64,000 nt of DNA from assembly GCA_963669155.1 (NCBI GenBank), contig OZ022591.1:16665860-16729859 (forward strand). The letters run 5' to 3'. Position numbers and translations under genes: made by a program. The notes beneath the pieces are model-generated. The model was not told the origin of the DNA. It did not search any database and saw only the letters and a program-made list of their open reading frames with translations. This document shows, piece by piece, positions 39,904 to 51,451 of this stretch (position 1 is the stretch's first letter; each line of letters opens with the position of its first letter). This DNA is from Arbacia lixula. Taxonomy: Eukaryota; Echinodermata; Echinoidea; Arbacioida; Arbaciidae.

Positions 39904-41289
39904 AACATGTTCAAATGACGACACACTATTTCGGTACTCTATGTTGTATGATAGTTTGTGTTCAGAACCCTGGACCATAGAGGATGCCAAATTTTGCCTT
40001 AAAACCACAGTAACTGAAGGTGTGAGGTTCAATTGCACCCTATAGGGAGTTTGAGGTGTATTCATAGCCTGTTATGCAGTTTTCGTCCCGCAGATTGGGC
40101 AGGAGTTGCGCTGCTCACTATCTGAGTGGAGAAAAGTCAGCCCGCAAATAAATGAAATCAGTGAAGAACGGGTTAAGGCTCTCAGTAACATACCGTGTTC
40201 ATTCGACTAGCACATAAATACCCATATCAACAACATATTTTGTTTAACTACACTGGAATACTGCCTCAAATATGCAGGCTAAAATTTAACTTTCCATTGT
40301 AATAATGATGTGTCCTCCATGTTGGATAGTAGATTTTTGAAATGGATTTTACATGTAAACTAACTACACCTTCTGAGGGTTTCATCACATCACGTTTCGT
40401 GTTGATATAAATTAAGCCTGGCCTGGCCTTAAATTGCACTCCGCCTATACATGCCAATACATGTAGACCGTACGACATCATGCTCAGCAAGAGCGTGTAC
40501 GTAATCATTATTTTCAGCATTACCATCAAGGCGGCAATGCGCTGGCCAAATAGATTCACTTGGGCCCGTGGGACGAAACGCACGTACACGATGCGGTAAA
40601 GAAACGATCGGCCATCTTAAAAAAAAGGTTATGAATTGCAGATCAAAACGGTTTTAATAAAGCGACAATTGATACAAGAACGAGAATAATAAACCCCCTT
40701 AGGACAGTCTGGGAGCATTTCAACCATGGTTGGAGAAAATTATATTTCCATTGAGTGGAAAATCACGGCGAAAAAATTCAAATAAAGAGATGGACACAAA
40801 CACAACTTTAGCCAAACTATAGTATGAATGTGTGACTACCACCGTTTGGTATTGAAATGGTTTATCCCGTGATCATCATGTATATCATTCACGGTGTCTT
40901 TGATATCATTGTCTCCATAGTCGCCAAATGTATCAGCATTACCAACCCTTTTTTTAGGAAAGTTAAAGATATAACCAAAATCCGTTTCTTAGAAAGGATT
41001 TGTCTTTAAAGGAAATCACAATAACAAAGTAACAGAAGCAAAATACAGGGGACATGCAAAATTTGCCTCCAGTATTAAAAATAGCGATCCTCGCGCGGCT
41101 TTGAAAATATTTTCTTCTGTGCAGTTGTTTGAATTTCCTCAAACAGATCTTTTTGTTTTGCATAACATATAAAGAGCGACTTGTTTATTTCCAGAATTGT
41201 CCTCCACTACAATATCACCTTGTTCTGATTATCTCACCCTATTTAACATCATCGCAGCATCTGCAACATCCACATCATCACCTTGCTTC

Positions 41290-41630
41290 TGCCTCTCCTC
41301 CCGTTTTGCTCCTCCTGCTCCTGCTCCTCCTCCTGCTCCTTCTCCTCCTCCTTCTCCTCCTCCTCCTCCTCCTCCTCCTCCTCCTCCTCCTCCTTCTCCT
41401 CCTCCTCCTCCTCCTCCTCCTCCTTCTCCTCCTCCTTCTCCTCCTCCTTCTCCTCCTCCTCCTCCTTCTTCTCTTCTTCTTCTTCCTCCTCCTCCTCCTC
41501 CTCCTCCTCCTCCTCCTCCTCCTTCTTATTCTTCTTCTTCTTCTTCTTCTTCTTCTTCTTCTTCTTCTTCTTCTTCTTCTTCTTCTTCTTCTTCTTCTTC
41601 TTCTTCTCCCGCCTCCTCCTCCTCCTCCTT
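41290..41630. repeat. CCT then CTT microsatellite
   Basis: About 340 bp: mainly (CCT)n and CTCCTT to about 41520, then nearly pure (CTT)n to 41606. Long Leu, Pro, Ser, Phe, Glu or Lys frames are artefacts. Confidence 0.95.
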
Positions 41631-41934
41631 CTCAAAGCCATATATTAACTGATCTCTCTTATCATCATCGTTATTATTCTTTTTACCCTCCACCTCTTCC
41701 TCCTTAATGGATCATTATCATCACCAGTGAGTTGTTGGTGCAGCTTGTCTTATTTATGATCGTCGTCCTCCTATTGGTCCGTGTAGAGTACCGACGTGGT
41801 GACATCATATCCATTGTTATACAGGTTTCTGGTTCTAAACAACATCCATGAAATCAAATGGAATTTGTACTGGTCCGATATTGTCTAGCGGGCTAAAAGA
41901 CCTTTCCTCGTCCTCCTTATTATCACAAATATCA

Positions 41935-42006
41935 TTATTATCATCATCATCATCATCATCATCGCCACCAGCACGATCATGGTCATCATCATTATCATCA
42001 TCATCA

Positions 42007-42054
<48 letters not shown>
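41935..42054. repeat. ATC microsatellite
   Basis: Interrupted (ATC)n, about 120 bp, with a GCCACCAGCACGATC break. Confidence 0.9.
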
Positions 42055-42055
<1 letters not shown>

Positions 42056-42650
42056 CACCCATCGTTTCATGGTTCTCTCCTTTACCACCATCGCCATCAG
42101 TATCATTATAAACCATCGTTTAGTCGCTAGTTGAGCTCGGCGCCTGTGTCATAATAACTTCCTGCCTGTATCATTGCCATGTCATTAGTTCATCGTCGCA
42201 TAGTTCTTAATGTCATCCTTGACGTAAAGGACAACTTAGCACGAAAACAACCCGACAATGTTCGAACCGCGTGCAAAACGGAAATAAGCGACCATTACCT
42301 TCGCATTGTTAATTTCTTCAACCTTCCCTTCCATGCCGGTGATATTATGTCCATGGGACTGCTCATTATCAAGATACAAACAGCCTTCCAACAGCTCAAA
42401 AATAGATGACTACCAGACAATTAAGAACATAACAGCATAATCATGATCCGAGGCAACAGATATGTTCTCTGAGCATTACGACGGCGTTTGTGTAAATTAG
42501 AATGACCCGCAGAGCAGCGTTATGAGAAAAATTGGTCCGTGAAGAACGCCGAAGTGGCGACATCATATCCAATGGTATGCAGTTTTCTGGTTATAAACAA
42601 CGCCATTCAAGTGACGTTTGTACTGGTCTGATATTGTCTCACGGGCTTAA

Positions 42651-42797
42651 AAGGATAGTTCACCCTGAAATTGAGTTGGTTTCAATAAAAGGAGACACAT
42701 GAAAGAAACATATTAGTGAAGGTTTGAAGAATATCCGTAAAAGGATAAGAAAGTAATGATCTCATTAGTTTTAAAATGTTGATTTTGTGACGTCACG
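42651..42797. mobile_element. Family Z (TTAA) MITE, left-half fragment
   Basis: TTAA at 42647-42650 is followed by AAGGATAGTTCACCCTGAA and the left arm, up to the central GTGACGTCAC. The right arm is missing. Confidence 0.75.
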
Positions 42798-43513
42798 TAC
42801 AAGGTGCTCTGCCATATGCGCCTCTCGTAAGAGGCAAAGCTAGCCCGATAGTTCAGGAAAAGGCGGTGGCGATAACCACAGGTGGTTTCACACAGACTTA
42901 AATGGCATGATAGCCGACAATTGCGATGTCTTGTGCCAACCGACAGTATGAACGTGGGCGGTAGATAATGAATGAAACAGTATTACACAATGGGGCCCTG
43001 GTAAGTCTGCTCTTGAAAACGTTATGAAATATGAATATAGTTTTTTTTATCGGCTATTACCCGTTGTGAAGATATCCCAACTCCCGCTAAAAAGGTCTCA
43101 AGGCTTGTTAGTTGTTCAGGGTTCCCAGCCCATCAGGGAAGTCAGGGACCATGATTGTACATTTTTCCAGTAAAGGAAAAGTCATGGAATTTCGATTGGC
43201 TCCAAAAGAGTAGTCAGTCAGACTCTGTTATATTCTGAAAGCACACTTTGCTTTTGATTTTCGTTTCGACCTGAGTTCCCTACGGTCTAAAGTTGTGATT
43301 AGTTTATTGACACATTTGTTTGTTCGTATTTCAGAATACCAATCAGCATGTGTGGGTACACATGCCCTCGGGCAACAGTGAATGACTTCACTTATGTGGG
43401 ACCTGACCCATACGCTGTCTCCTTTTGCCATCACAATTGTATTATGTCCTTTGTTCTGTTATCCGTGTATTTTCTTCTTTCGATTTTGTTATGTTACTTT
43501 ATATTTATGGTCA

Positions 43514-43545
43514 AATAAATAATAATCATAATAATCATAATATTG

Positions 43546-43594
<49 letters not shown>

Positions 43595-43608
43595 TAATGA
43601 TAATAATA
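43514..43608. repeat. AAT microsatellite next to receptor exon
   Basis: (ATA)n, with a pure core at about 43546-43590, lies about 80 bp upstream of the receptor exon acceptor at 43687. Confidence 0.9.
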
Positions 43609-43687
43609 ACTGACTTCGCTAATTCGAAGTGCATTAGAGCCCACTTGATTATGTCTATATACAATGTCAATATCGACTTTCTTTCAG

Positions 43688-44065
43688 GATTCGATGAGTA
43701 TTTCCCGAACCTCTCGCCGCTGACTAATCGCCGCAACCCTTGGTTCCTGGAGTACTGGGAGGTCCTACACAACTGCACATGGGCAACGGAAGACACCATA
43801 GCCAGTCACAACCGTGTGGTTCACCGGCCACCCCACCGCCCCCGCTTCCCCCGCTGCTGCTCCGGGCAGGAGCGGTTCAACGCCTCGGCTGGCTATCATC
43901 AGCTCTACCAGCTGCAGTTCGTTGCGGACGCCCTCCTGGCCTTTGCCTACGCTCTGAGGGATATGCACGCCGAGCGGTGCAGCGGCGTGCCCGGGCTGTG
44001 CGCCGACATGAGGCCTGTCGACGGCAAGGATCTCCGAGAATATCTAAAGAGAGTTCACTTTAAAG
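43688..44065 (+). CDS. mGluR-like GPCR, third exon seen (end of ligand-binding domain)
   Basis: The acceptor is ACTTTCTTTCAG and the donor is G/GTAATT, with phase 1 at both ends. It encodes GFDEYFPNLSPLTN, NPWFLEYWE, CCSGQERF, LQFVADALLAFAYALRDMHAERC and GKDLREYLKRVHFKG, matching the last part of the mGluR Venus-flytrap domain. At the position of mGluR1 Lys409, which holds the glutamate side chain in classical mGluRs (SK-x-x-FV), this protein has Gln (YQLQFV). That suggests a ligand preference other than plain glutamate, by inference from the alignment alone. The exon is clearly GC-richer than its surroundings. Confidence 0.93.
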
Positions 44066-44769
44066 GTAATTATGTAAAATTATTTTACATTATTTTACAT
44101 CGCTGTATTAGAAAAAAGTAAATACAGTACTTAATACGCTTAAATCATGTTATCATTATAACAGTCATAGCATACATGAACTATTTGATATTAATCGTTT
44201 ACAACTGTAAGTTGGTGAACCAACCTATCATAAAACCACTAAAATGTAGTTGTGCAGAAGAATGGTTCTCCATCACCATGATCACACGTTAACGTGTACG
44301 ACAATGGTTCCAGAGCTTTGTAGTTACATTGTTTATTTGTTGCATACACTTTATTTAAATTGGTATTTAAAAAGAGCATATAGGTTTACCATGCCCACCC
44401 AAGGTTTTCACCTAAATAGGATATCCAAGTATATCCCAATTTCTTTCATAGCGAGGTGTGTGTTAGAATTGATTTTCACCATTCACCACTCATGTTCATT
44501 TCAGAATAAAATTGTTACACCCACTTTCACGCAACAAAGCTGCCGATTTGAGTTGTTAGCCCGGCAAGTAACGTTTGTTTTGTTCACGAAGGTCGAGATA
44601 AGACTGAAGGTAATGAAGTGTAATGTGTCAGACAAGAGCAATTTACGTTTGAATGTTGAGTTAAAGATGTTTCGATTACTATTCCCTGAGGTGTACTCCA
44701 AACATGAAAATCAGGTCAATTTGGTTTCTTAGCATTCGTTGTCATCTCCTTCCACATTATAGATACGTA

Positions 44770-45659
44770 GGACGCATTATACCTCGTCCAACTAAACACA
44801 ACAAAAAAAGTCAGTCCCCTCCCCCCCCCCCCCTCCCCCTTAGGCAAAATAGCATATCTTTTTATCAAAGAGGTTTTGGGCAAAATAATTTAGCAGGATT
44901 CTTTCTTAACTTATTTAGTAACTTATGTGTGAAAATTACATTAACTTCTTTCCGACCAACCTATACGACCTCATGTGTTGGCAATAGCTAGGACGCATTA
45001 CGGCCTTTCTGATGATGTATTTTAGCCCCTAATTTATTTCTCATTCCACATAACTCTTTTCGACCACCATGTGCTCCCCCACGAGATAGCAATTTATAGG
45101 ACGCATTCCCTTTGATGACGATTGGAATGTGCAGAGTGGCTCAGAATCCGAAGTGTAATCTAGTTGCGCCCCTCGTTTCCTTCTTATTCCAAATACCTCT
45201 TTCCGCCTACCATATAGGCCTACTTCCCCATGTTTTGGCAATAATTGGACCCATCGCACCTTTCCCACTGATAAAGATATAAATATGCAGAGTGGCTTAT
45301 AATCCGAAGCGTAATTTATTTTCACCCCTCTTATCCCTCTTATTCTATATACCTCTTTCCGATTACCCTTTACTCTCCTCCCACCAGAAAGCAATATGTA
45401 GGACGCATCGCGCCCTTTCCAGTGATGACGATAAGTATGCCACGTATGCAGAGTGGCTTAATATCGTGAGTTTATTTTCTCTACTCCTATTTCCACAATT
45501 TCCGATTCCCGTTATAGTCCCCGCAGGGCGGTAATAAGTAATTGGTTCAAGCATTGTGCCCTAATGATGACGACATAACTAGCCCTGAGTGGTTTATAAT
45601 TTTCAATGTTTTATTTTTCGACCCTCTTATCACACTCACCACTCACCGACCCTACTTAG
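44770..45659. repeat. ~150-bp minisatellite ending at a splice acceptor
   Basis: Units begin at about 44770, 44989, 45097, 45247, 45400 and 45543. They share GGACGCAT, CCTTT..TGATGACGA, CAGAGTGGCTTA, AATCCGAAG and a T/C-rich CTCTTTCCGA segment. The first unit is split by a transposon fragment (about 44796-44972). The last unit runs to the acceptor of the receptor's final exon, so its pyrimidine tract and AG (45658-45659) are repeat-derived. Confidence 0.8.
44796..44972. mobile_element. Family T (G/C-tract) element, left-end fragment
   Basis: The sequence CTAAACACAACAAAAAAAGT, then a C-homopolymer, TTTTTATCAAAGAGGTTTTG and TTAACTTATTTAGTAACTTA match the terminal arm of the element at 51452-52233. 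It is inserted in a minisatellite unit. Confidence 0.7.
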
Positions 45660-46939
45660 GAATCACGGGTGCCCACTTGAGCTTTGATGAGAGTGGGGAT
45701 GGTCCGGCTCGCTACACCCTGCTCAACTACCAGCAGGTTTCCCCAGGGGAGTACAAGTACGTCACTGTCGGCCACTACTCCAATAAGCTGCACCTCAACG
45801 GCTCCGGGCTCAGGTTTAAGCTGAGCGAACCCGAGTACCCGGCGTCGCAATGCGGCGTCCCTTGCCTACCGGGGGAGAAGAAGGTGATCCTCAACGACAA
45901 TTGCTGCTGGCGATGCGAGCCGTGCGGAGACTTCTCCAAGTATTATCTCGTGGATGAGGAGACGTGCGGAAAGTGTGAGCGGGGTAGCAGGACGAACGCC
46001 TCGCACAACGGCTGCGTGCTCATACCAGCGAAGCCTATACAGCCAGATGGATGGGTCGTCTTTGTGATTGTCTTCGCGGCTCTGGGAATCTTCACAACGG
46101 GCGTTATCGGTCTTGTTTTTATTCGCTACCGGAGAACGCCACTTGTCAAGGCCTCCGGGAAGGAACTGATGACGGTTCTTCTCATTGGCGTCTTCCTCTG
46201 CTACAGCATCTCGATTCTGTTCTTCGTCTATCCCACCTCAATCATATGCGGCCTGCACCAGCTGGTCATGTCGCATGGGTTCACGGTCTGTTACAGCGCC
46301 ATCCTCGTCAAGACCAATCGCGTCCATCGCATCTTCCAGAATGGTCGGTCTACACCGAAACGCCCGGACTTCATCAGCCCGATGTCTCAGGTCATCATCA
46401 CCGTGATCATTATCGGCGTTCAGGCGATTCTGTCGGCCGTCTTGATGGCCGCGAATCCGCCTCACGTGATGCGCTCCAACGCGAACGACGACGAAGTGTA
46501 TTTAGTGTGTCACTGGTTTGTGGACCACTTCTCTCTTCTCACCATGGCCTACCCGTTACTCCTCATGCTGCTGTGTACCGCCTATGCCTTTCTCACGAGG
46601 AAAATCCCCTGCCAGTTCAACGAGGCCAAGTTCATCGGCTTCACTCTCTACACGACGTGTATCATCTGGCTCGCGATGGTCCCCATCTATGTTCTCACAG
46701 CCTCGAACTTGCAGCTGCGGATCATAAGCATCGGCTTCGCCGTGTGCCTCAGTGCTAGCGTCAGCCTTGCGTGCCTTTTCGCGCCCAAGGTCTACACCGT
46801 GCTCTTCAGACCCAACCGCAACGTGCGCATGAACACAGCCATGAAGAAGGTGGGCAAGTGCCACCACTCCATGCAGTCCCAAAGTGCCTGTAGCCAGGTG
46901 GATTCATCCACGCCTGATCCAGAGCGAGAAATGCTTTGA
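45660..46939 (+). CDS. mGluR-like GPCR, final exon (cysteine-rich domain, 7TM, stop)
   Basis: The acceptor is CCTACTTAG and the phase-1 entry completes a Gly. The exon encodes 425 residues to TGA. It begins with the end of the Venus-flytrap domain (GPARYTLLNYQ). Next comes a cysteine-rich domain with nine cysteines, from SQCGVPC to HNGC, as in mGluRs. Seven hydrophobic segments follow, starting at WVVFVIVFAALGIF. Family hallmarks are all visible: TPLVKASGKEL, KTNRVHRIF in loop 2, FNEAKFIGFTLYTTCIIWLA before and in TM6, and FAPKVY in TM7. The TM6/TM7 wording is closest to group II mGluRs from what I recall. The cytoplasmic tail is short (about 55 residues, ending EREML). It lacks introns across the whole 7TM region. 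Coupling to Gi/o would be expected of group II but is inference. Confidence 0.95.
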
Positions 46940-46961
46940 CCGACGAAGTATGTGGGCTTAA

Positions 46962-47132
46962 AGAGATAGGTCACCCTGAAAAAGGGGTTGCTTTCAATAG
47001 AAGCAGAAAAATAAAAGGAACACATTAGTGAACGTTTGACAAAAATCCGTCAAAGGATAAGAAAGTTATAATCTTTCGAAATTTCAGTTTTGTGACGTCA
47101 CATGCGAGGTATCTTCAGGGTGAGCTATCCCT
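46962..47132. mobile_element. Family Z (TTAA) MITE in receptor 3' flank
   Basis: TTAA lies at 46958-46961 and 47133-47136. The ends AGAGATAGGTCACCCTGAA and CTTCAGGGTGAGCTATCC pair and the core contains GTGACGTCAC. The right arm is shortened. It starts about 20 bp after the receptor stop codon, so it probably lies in the 3' UTR. Confidence 0.8.
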
Positions 47133-47136
47133 TTAA

Positions 47137-48739
47137 AGACATGCACTAACAAAGGCCGAAATGCTGCTGCGGTGGACAATGCACTGTGTCACACTATCTG
47201 TGAGTCAGACAGTCCGATTTAGCAGTGGACCACCAGACTTGGCCGTAAACTTTCAAAATTTCCGGCGAGAGGTCCTTCAAGAATGAGAAAGACATCGTGT
47301 GTAAAATGAATCTAAACCACGGACCGGACTTCGTTGGATAGATTATCGTGGTTTTACTGCCTTTAAATATTTTGCAACATGCGTTACTGACTCTAACATG
47401 GCGTCATTCGTTGCATCTATTACGATATGATATGTATATGACAAAGTTTATTCTGCTTCGGGGGAAAAAATGAGAGAAATATATATATCATGCTTTACAG
47501 AGCAGATTCACATATTTTCGGAGGGTTATGAAAATTCCGTTGTCGTGCTCGGACAAAGTTTTTTTTCGGCGCAAAAGAACTCATTTCACAACCCCCCCCC
47601 CCCCCCCCCATCTCCCCCGCCCTCTATGAACAATGTTATGGTCATTAAATTGTGGATCCGCAACTCCATACTCTGTTGATTCAGGAGATTCCTTGTACAT
47701 CTCTGTTAGCTGCAAAGAGAGAAAAACAAACCATTATGCACACGCATGGACTATACTTGGCGATTGTATTGTGTATTTTTTAGCTCAATGCGGTATCGTT
47801 CTTTGTTAATACAATGCGATATTTGTTACTAGATATTAAATCCTACCTGCTAACTTGCACAAGGCTTTGTTTACTAAAGTGAGGCGACATACATCCTACG
47901 TTGCAAATGAACGATACCAGCGTCATTGTTATGTGTCGTTTGAACCGTTGCTGATTATTGAAATTAGCACATGATTTTATTTTTTGCACATATTGTAGTA
48001 ATTATGTTTTGTTCTTTTTTTTTTCGACACTTCCTTGTATAGAAAACTATATGTAGAACATGCTTTTCGACAAATTTCTTGAAAGCAGATGTTTATTTTG
48101 TCTTTTGGATGAGAAATAGATCTAGAAAAAATAAGGAATAATCTAGATCAAGAAGACATCAGACCACTTTGATGACTTTCCAGCAGTGTTAAGATATATC
48201 TTATATGGACGACTCTAAATAAAAACGCATTTCACAAATTACACTATTGATCGATTTTCTATTTTGGATTCATCGTCATGGTCTATACAAATTAGAGCTT
48301 ATGTTTTTTTTTTTTTTTATTATAATTTCACCCTCTACTTTGCTAGTTGCAGCCAGGAAATGAAAACATCGTTTGTGGATTGACAAGTGGTTTTATCAAT
48401 AGAATACTCATAATAAAGTATTCGGCTCATGTGGTCTTTTCAAAGGCTGAAGTTGTATATTTTGTTTATAGCACATACCTTAATTTTGTTATATTTGTAA
48501 TGCATAGAATATTATTTTGTGCATAAGTCTGTCGGCATCTTCGTATTGGTAGCCTACTAGGTTTTATAAAAAAAACTTTTGACACTTTTTGAAAATGATT
48601 AATAATTAGTTTCAACTCACATCTACCTGATATTAACACATCATTTAGTCAAGGGATGTAAACATTTTAGAGACAGGTTTTGTGACATTTCATAGATTAC
48701 TTTTCTTGTAATAAACCTTCGAATATTTAATGAGATTTT
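47137..48739. other. Receptor 3' flank, no gene recognised
   Basis: AT-rich. It contains a C-homopolymer near 47592 and possible AATAAA signals at about 48413 and 48709. No coding block. Confidence 0.4.
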
Positions 48740-48985
48740 CACTTTTGGACAAATTTACATCTGAAAATGTGTGTGTATAAGATACTCAATTCAACAATGG
48801 CCATTGTGCATTCCACATGCCAACCCGCAACTTCTTTTCTGCCAGAAGCATCATGCATTATTAATGACACGGTGATGGAAGTTCCAAATGGATTAACAGG
48901 TGTGATGCACAATGGTCATTGTTGGGTCCTGAATTAATAATCTTATACACACAAGTTATTTTTCAAAAGGGTCAAAAGTTGTTTT
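48740..48985. mobile_element. Palindromic MITE-like hairpin
   Basis: TGTGTGTATAAGAT and CAACAATGGCCATTGTGCAT in the left arm are mirrored by ATGCACAATGGTCATTGTTG and ATCTTATACACACA in the right arm. TTTTGGAC and GGGTCAAAAG extend the pairing outward. Borders are approximate. Confidence 0.6.
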
Positions 48986-49344
48986 TAACACCCAGTATTA
49001 GTCTCAACTCTCTGTGTGATGTTGGGGCATTCTTGCACAAGAAATTCACACAACTCCCGCAGAGGAATATAGTTTATTCTGCACACAGAACGTTAATCTT
49101 GAGACACGCAAATACATGTACGAATGGCGAACAAAATGCATTTTGTGCAATATGTCTTTTCATTGTTTTATTTTTGTGGATGTAATATATTTTTGTATCC
49201 TGTGATCTGATATGGGATGTGCATAATGGCGTATAGGGGTGTTTTCAAAGTGTTTCTTTATCCTTGCACTTTATGCGTAATAAGATGTCACGAGGTGCTA
49301 TTGCTTTGTGTTATGTGCCCATCAGTCCGTCCGTTTGTCTGTCC
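48986..49344. other. Intergenic, nothing recognised
   Basis: AT-rich, with only short chance frames. Confidence 0.4.
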
Positions 49345-49349
49345 GTGGA

Positions 49350-49482
49350 GAATATACATACATAAACACACATACACCCATACATATATACATACATACA
49401 TACATATATACGTACATACATACATACATACATACATACAAACATACATACATACATACAAACATACATACACCCATGTGGC
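49350..49482. repeat. CATA microsatellite
   Basis: (CATA)n with CACA and CGTA variants, about 130 bp. Tyr/Ile/His/Thr frames here are spurious. Confidence 0.95.
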
Positions 49483-50036
49483 CGCGACTACATATATCAT
49501 AAAACAATATTGTATATAATGCATAATAAACTTTCACAGTATGAACGGGTATATGTGCCTAAGAAATAACACATAAGACCTGCCCGTACAAACCGAGTTG
49601 CATTAGTAAAGTTTACCTTTAACCTATAATAACGTGCGTTTGTTCCCGCAAACGCATGCAGTATATATTGGATCTCTCTCCTGATTTCACCATGGAAAAT
49701 GAACATGATAAATGATCAACACGTGAACATTTGAAAGCATACTCCTTTTTAAATAATTGTTGTCTCTTTCTTAATTCAAACACAACAATATACGTGTATA
49801 ATATGTGTATGCCACATCAATGATTATTGACGATCGATTTCAGAGAGTAATGAATAATGTTAATAGAAATAATAATATCATGTTGTTGCCTGCACTACTT
49901 GGATTTTCTCAAATTTGTGAAGGGTGATTTTTTTCTTCTCTTTTTTTTTTCATTTCTCCTTGTCACTTCAGCGTGTACATGGTGAATGCAACGTTTTATT
50001 AAAACTTTTTCTGACGTTTTGTTTGTCTTTTATATT

Positions 50037-50236
50037 NNNNNNNNNNNNNNNNNNNNNNNNNNNNNNNNNNNNNNNNNNNNNNNNNNNNNNNNNNNNNNNN
50101 NNNNNNNNNNNNNNNNNNNNNNNNNNNNNNNNNNNNNNNNNNNNNNNNNNNNNNNNNNNNNNNNNNNNNNNNNNNNNNNNNNNNNNNNNNNNNNNNNNNN
50201 NNNNNNNNNNNNNNNNNNNNNNNNNNNNNNNNNNNN
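50037..50236. other. Assembly gap (200 N)
   Basis: Exactly 200 unknown bases. A round number like this is normally a scaffolding placeholder, so the true distance is unknown. Confidence 0.99.
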
Positions 50237-50318
50237 GGAAAAAAAGGAGGGGCATACGCGCTTGATTAATACAGACATGAAAAGCACAAAGTTGACACAT
50301 TTTTTCTCCCAAGTAATT

Positions 50319-50397
50319 AGTGTGTGTGTGAGTGTGCGCGCGCGCGTATGTGTGTGCGTGTGTGTTCATGTTTGTGGGTGTGTGGGTGTGTGCCTAT
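50319..50397. repeat. TG microsatellite
   Basis: (TG)n with a CGCGCG interruption, about 85 bp to the right of the gap. Confidence 0.9.
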
Positions 50398-50399
50398 GG

Positions 50400-51451
50400 T
50401 TTTAAAAAAATAATAGTGATAATGACATTTTGTCACAAAATAGTTTCGACTCATCTTGAAAATTTGAAGGGCAAGTGTCCGGCATGTGTTTGTGTTAAAA
50501 GAATAAAACTGCGGCTATCAGCAAATTTACTCAAAATTGCGTGAATACATAAAGTCCCCACACATTTGAGGAACATACATAGGGTGGCGGGGGGGGGGGG
50601 GGGGGGGCGCAGTTGCGATTAAGGTCACTGTGTAGAGTCCAAACTGAAAATCAGAAGAGTCCCTCGAGTTGCTCCTTGTTATGAGACCAACGGTATCATC
50701 ATGCTGAGGATAATCAGAGATGAAACATACGTTTTTGCTTCAAAAGTCCATATTTACGAACCCCATGCAGAGGGTAATTCAATATTTTTTTTCTCGTCCA
50801 TATAAACGATTTGGTGTTTTTGATAACATTTCCTATAGCGCATAATAAATTGAGGGCGCTATTTCCATTCAACTAATCATCGGGATTGCATCAGCTCCCC
50901 CGACTTTCGTTTTCAAAATTTCAGTTCAGATGTGAAATGTCTTGTTAAAGTGAAGAATGCATCCCGTTGAAAATGTTTGATTATGGTAAGGCCTACGCAA
51001 GGGTATACCATTCTTCCCCAAACTTTCCTTCTGAATTAAAAATGAATAACATACAGAACGATAGAGACTATAATAATAGGTGAATTTCAAATTAGTAGAT
51101 GGAATGAGTGGAATCCACTTATAAATGCTTTAATCCTATTTTGTTGTTAATGCATGGGTTGGGTCTGTTGTGTTTTCCTATTAGTGGATGATTATATCAT
51201 GGATACATTACAGGGGCACCTTAATTCTTAGCAGTTTAATTGCGAGATATGAATTTCCCTTTTCTTTAGAGATAGCTAGCCACGTTATTCACAGCGATCA
51301 CATGGACTCATTAAAAGAAAGGCAGCACCTATATTCTGGGACTCTGTCGTGCGAAGAAGGGCCCTTTCTCCGCCAGAGGTCACTTCTGATGACATGGGAA
51401 AATAAAATGCCCACTTCGACCATCATCTCATGGTTCAGCCGAGCTCTGAAC
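50400..51451. other. Intergenic, nothing recognised
   Basis: Contains a G-homopolymer at about 50588-50607. No gene is supported. Confidence 0.45.

Noticed and set aside
41129-41707. 192-codon Leu/Pro frame and overlapping Ser, Glu and Lys frames
   Set aside because: They are translations of a CCT/CTT microsatellite.
46051-46882. Frames of 69-235 codons on both strands inside the receptor's last exon
   Set aside because: They are shadows of the GC-rich 7TM coding frame, which has unmistakable family motifs.
49924-50405. Frames crossing the run of N
   Set aside because: They consist mostly of unknown residues across an assembly gap.
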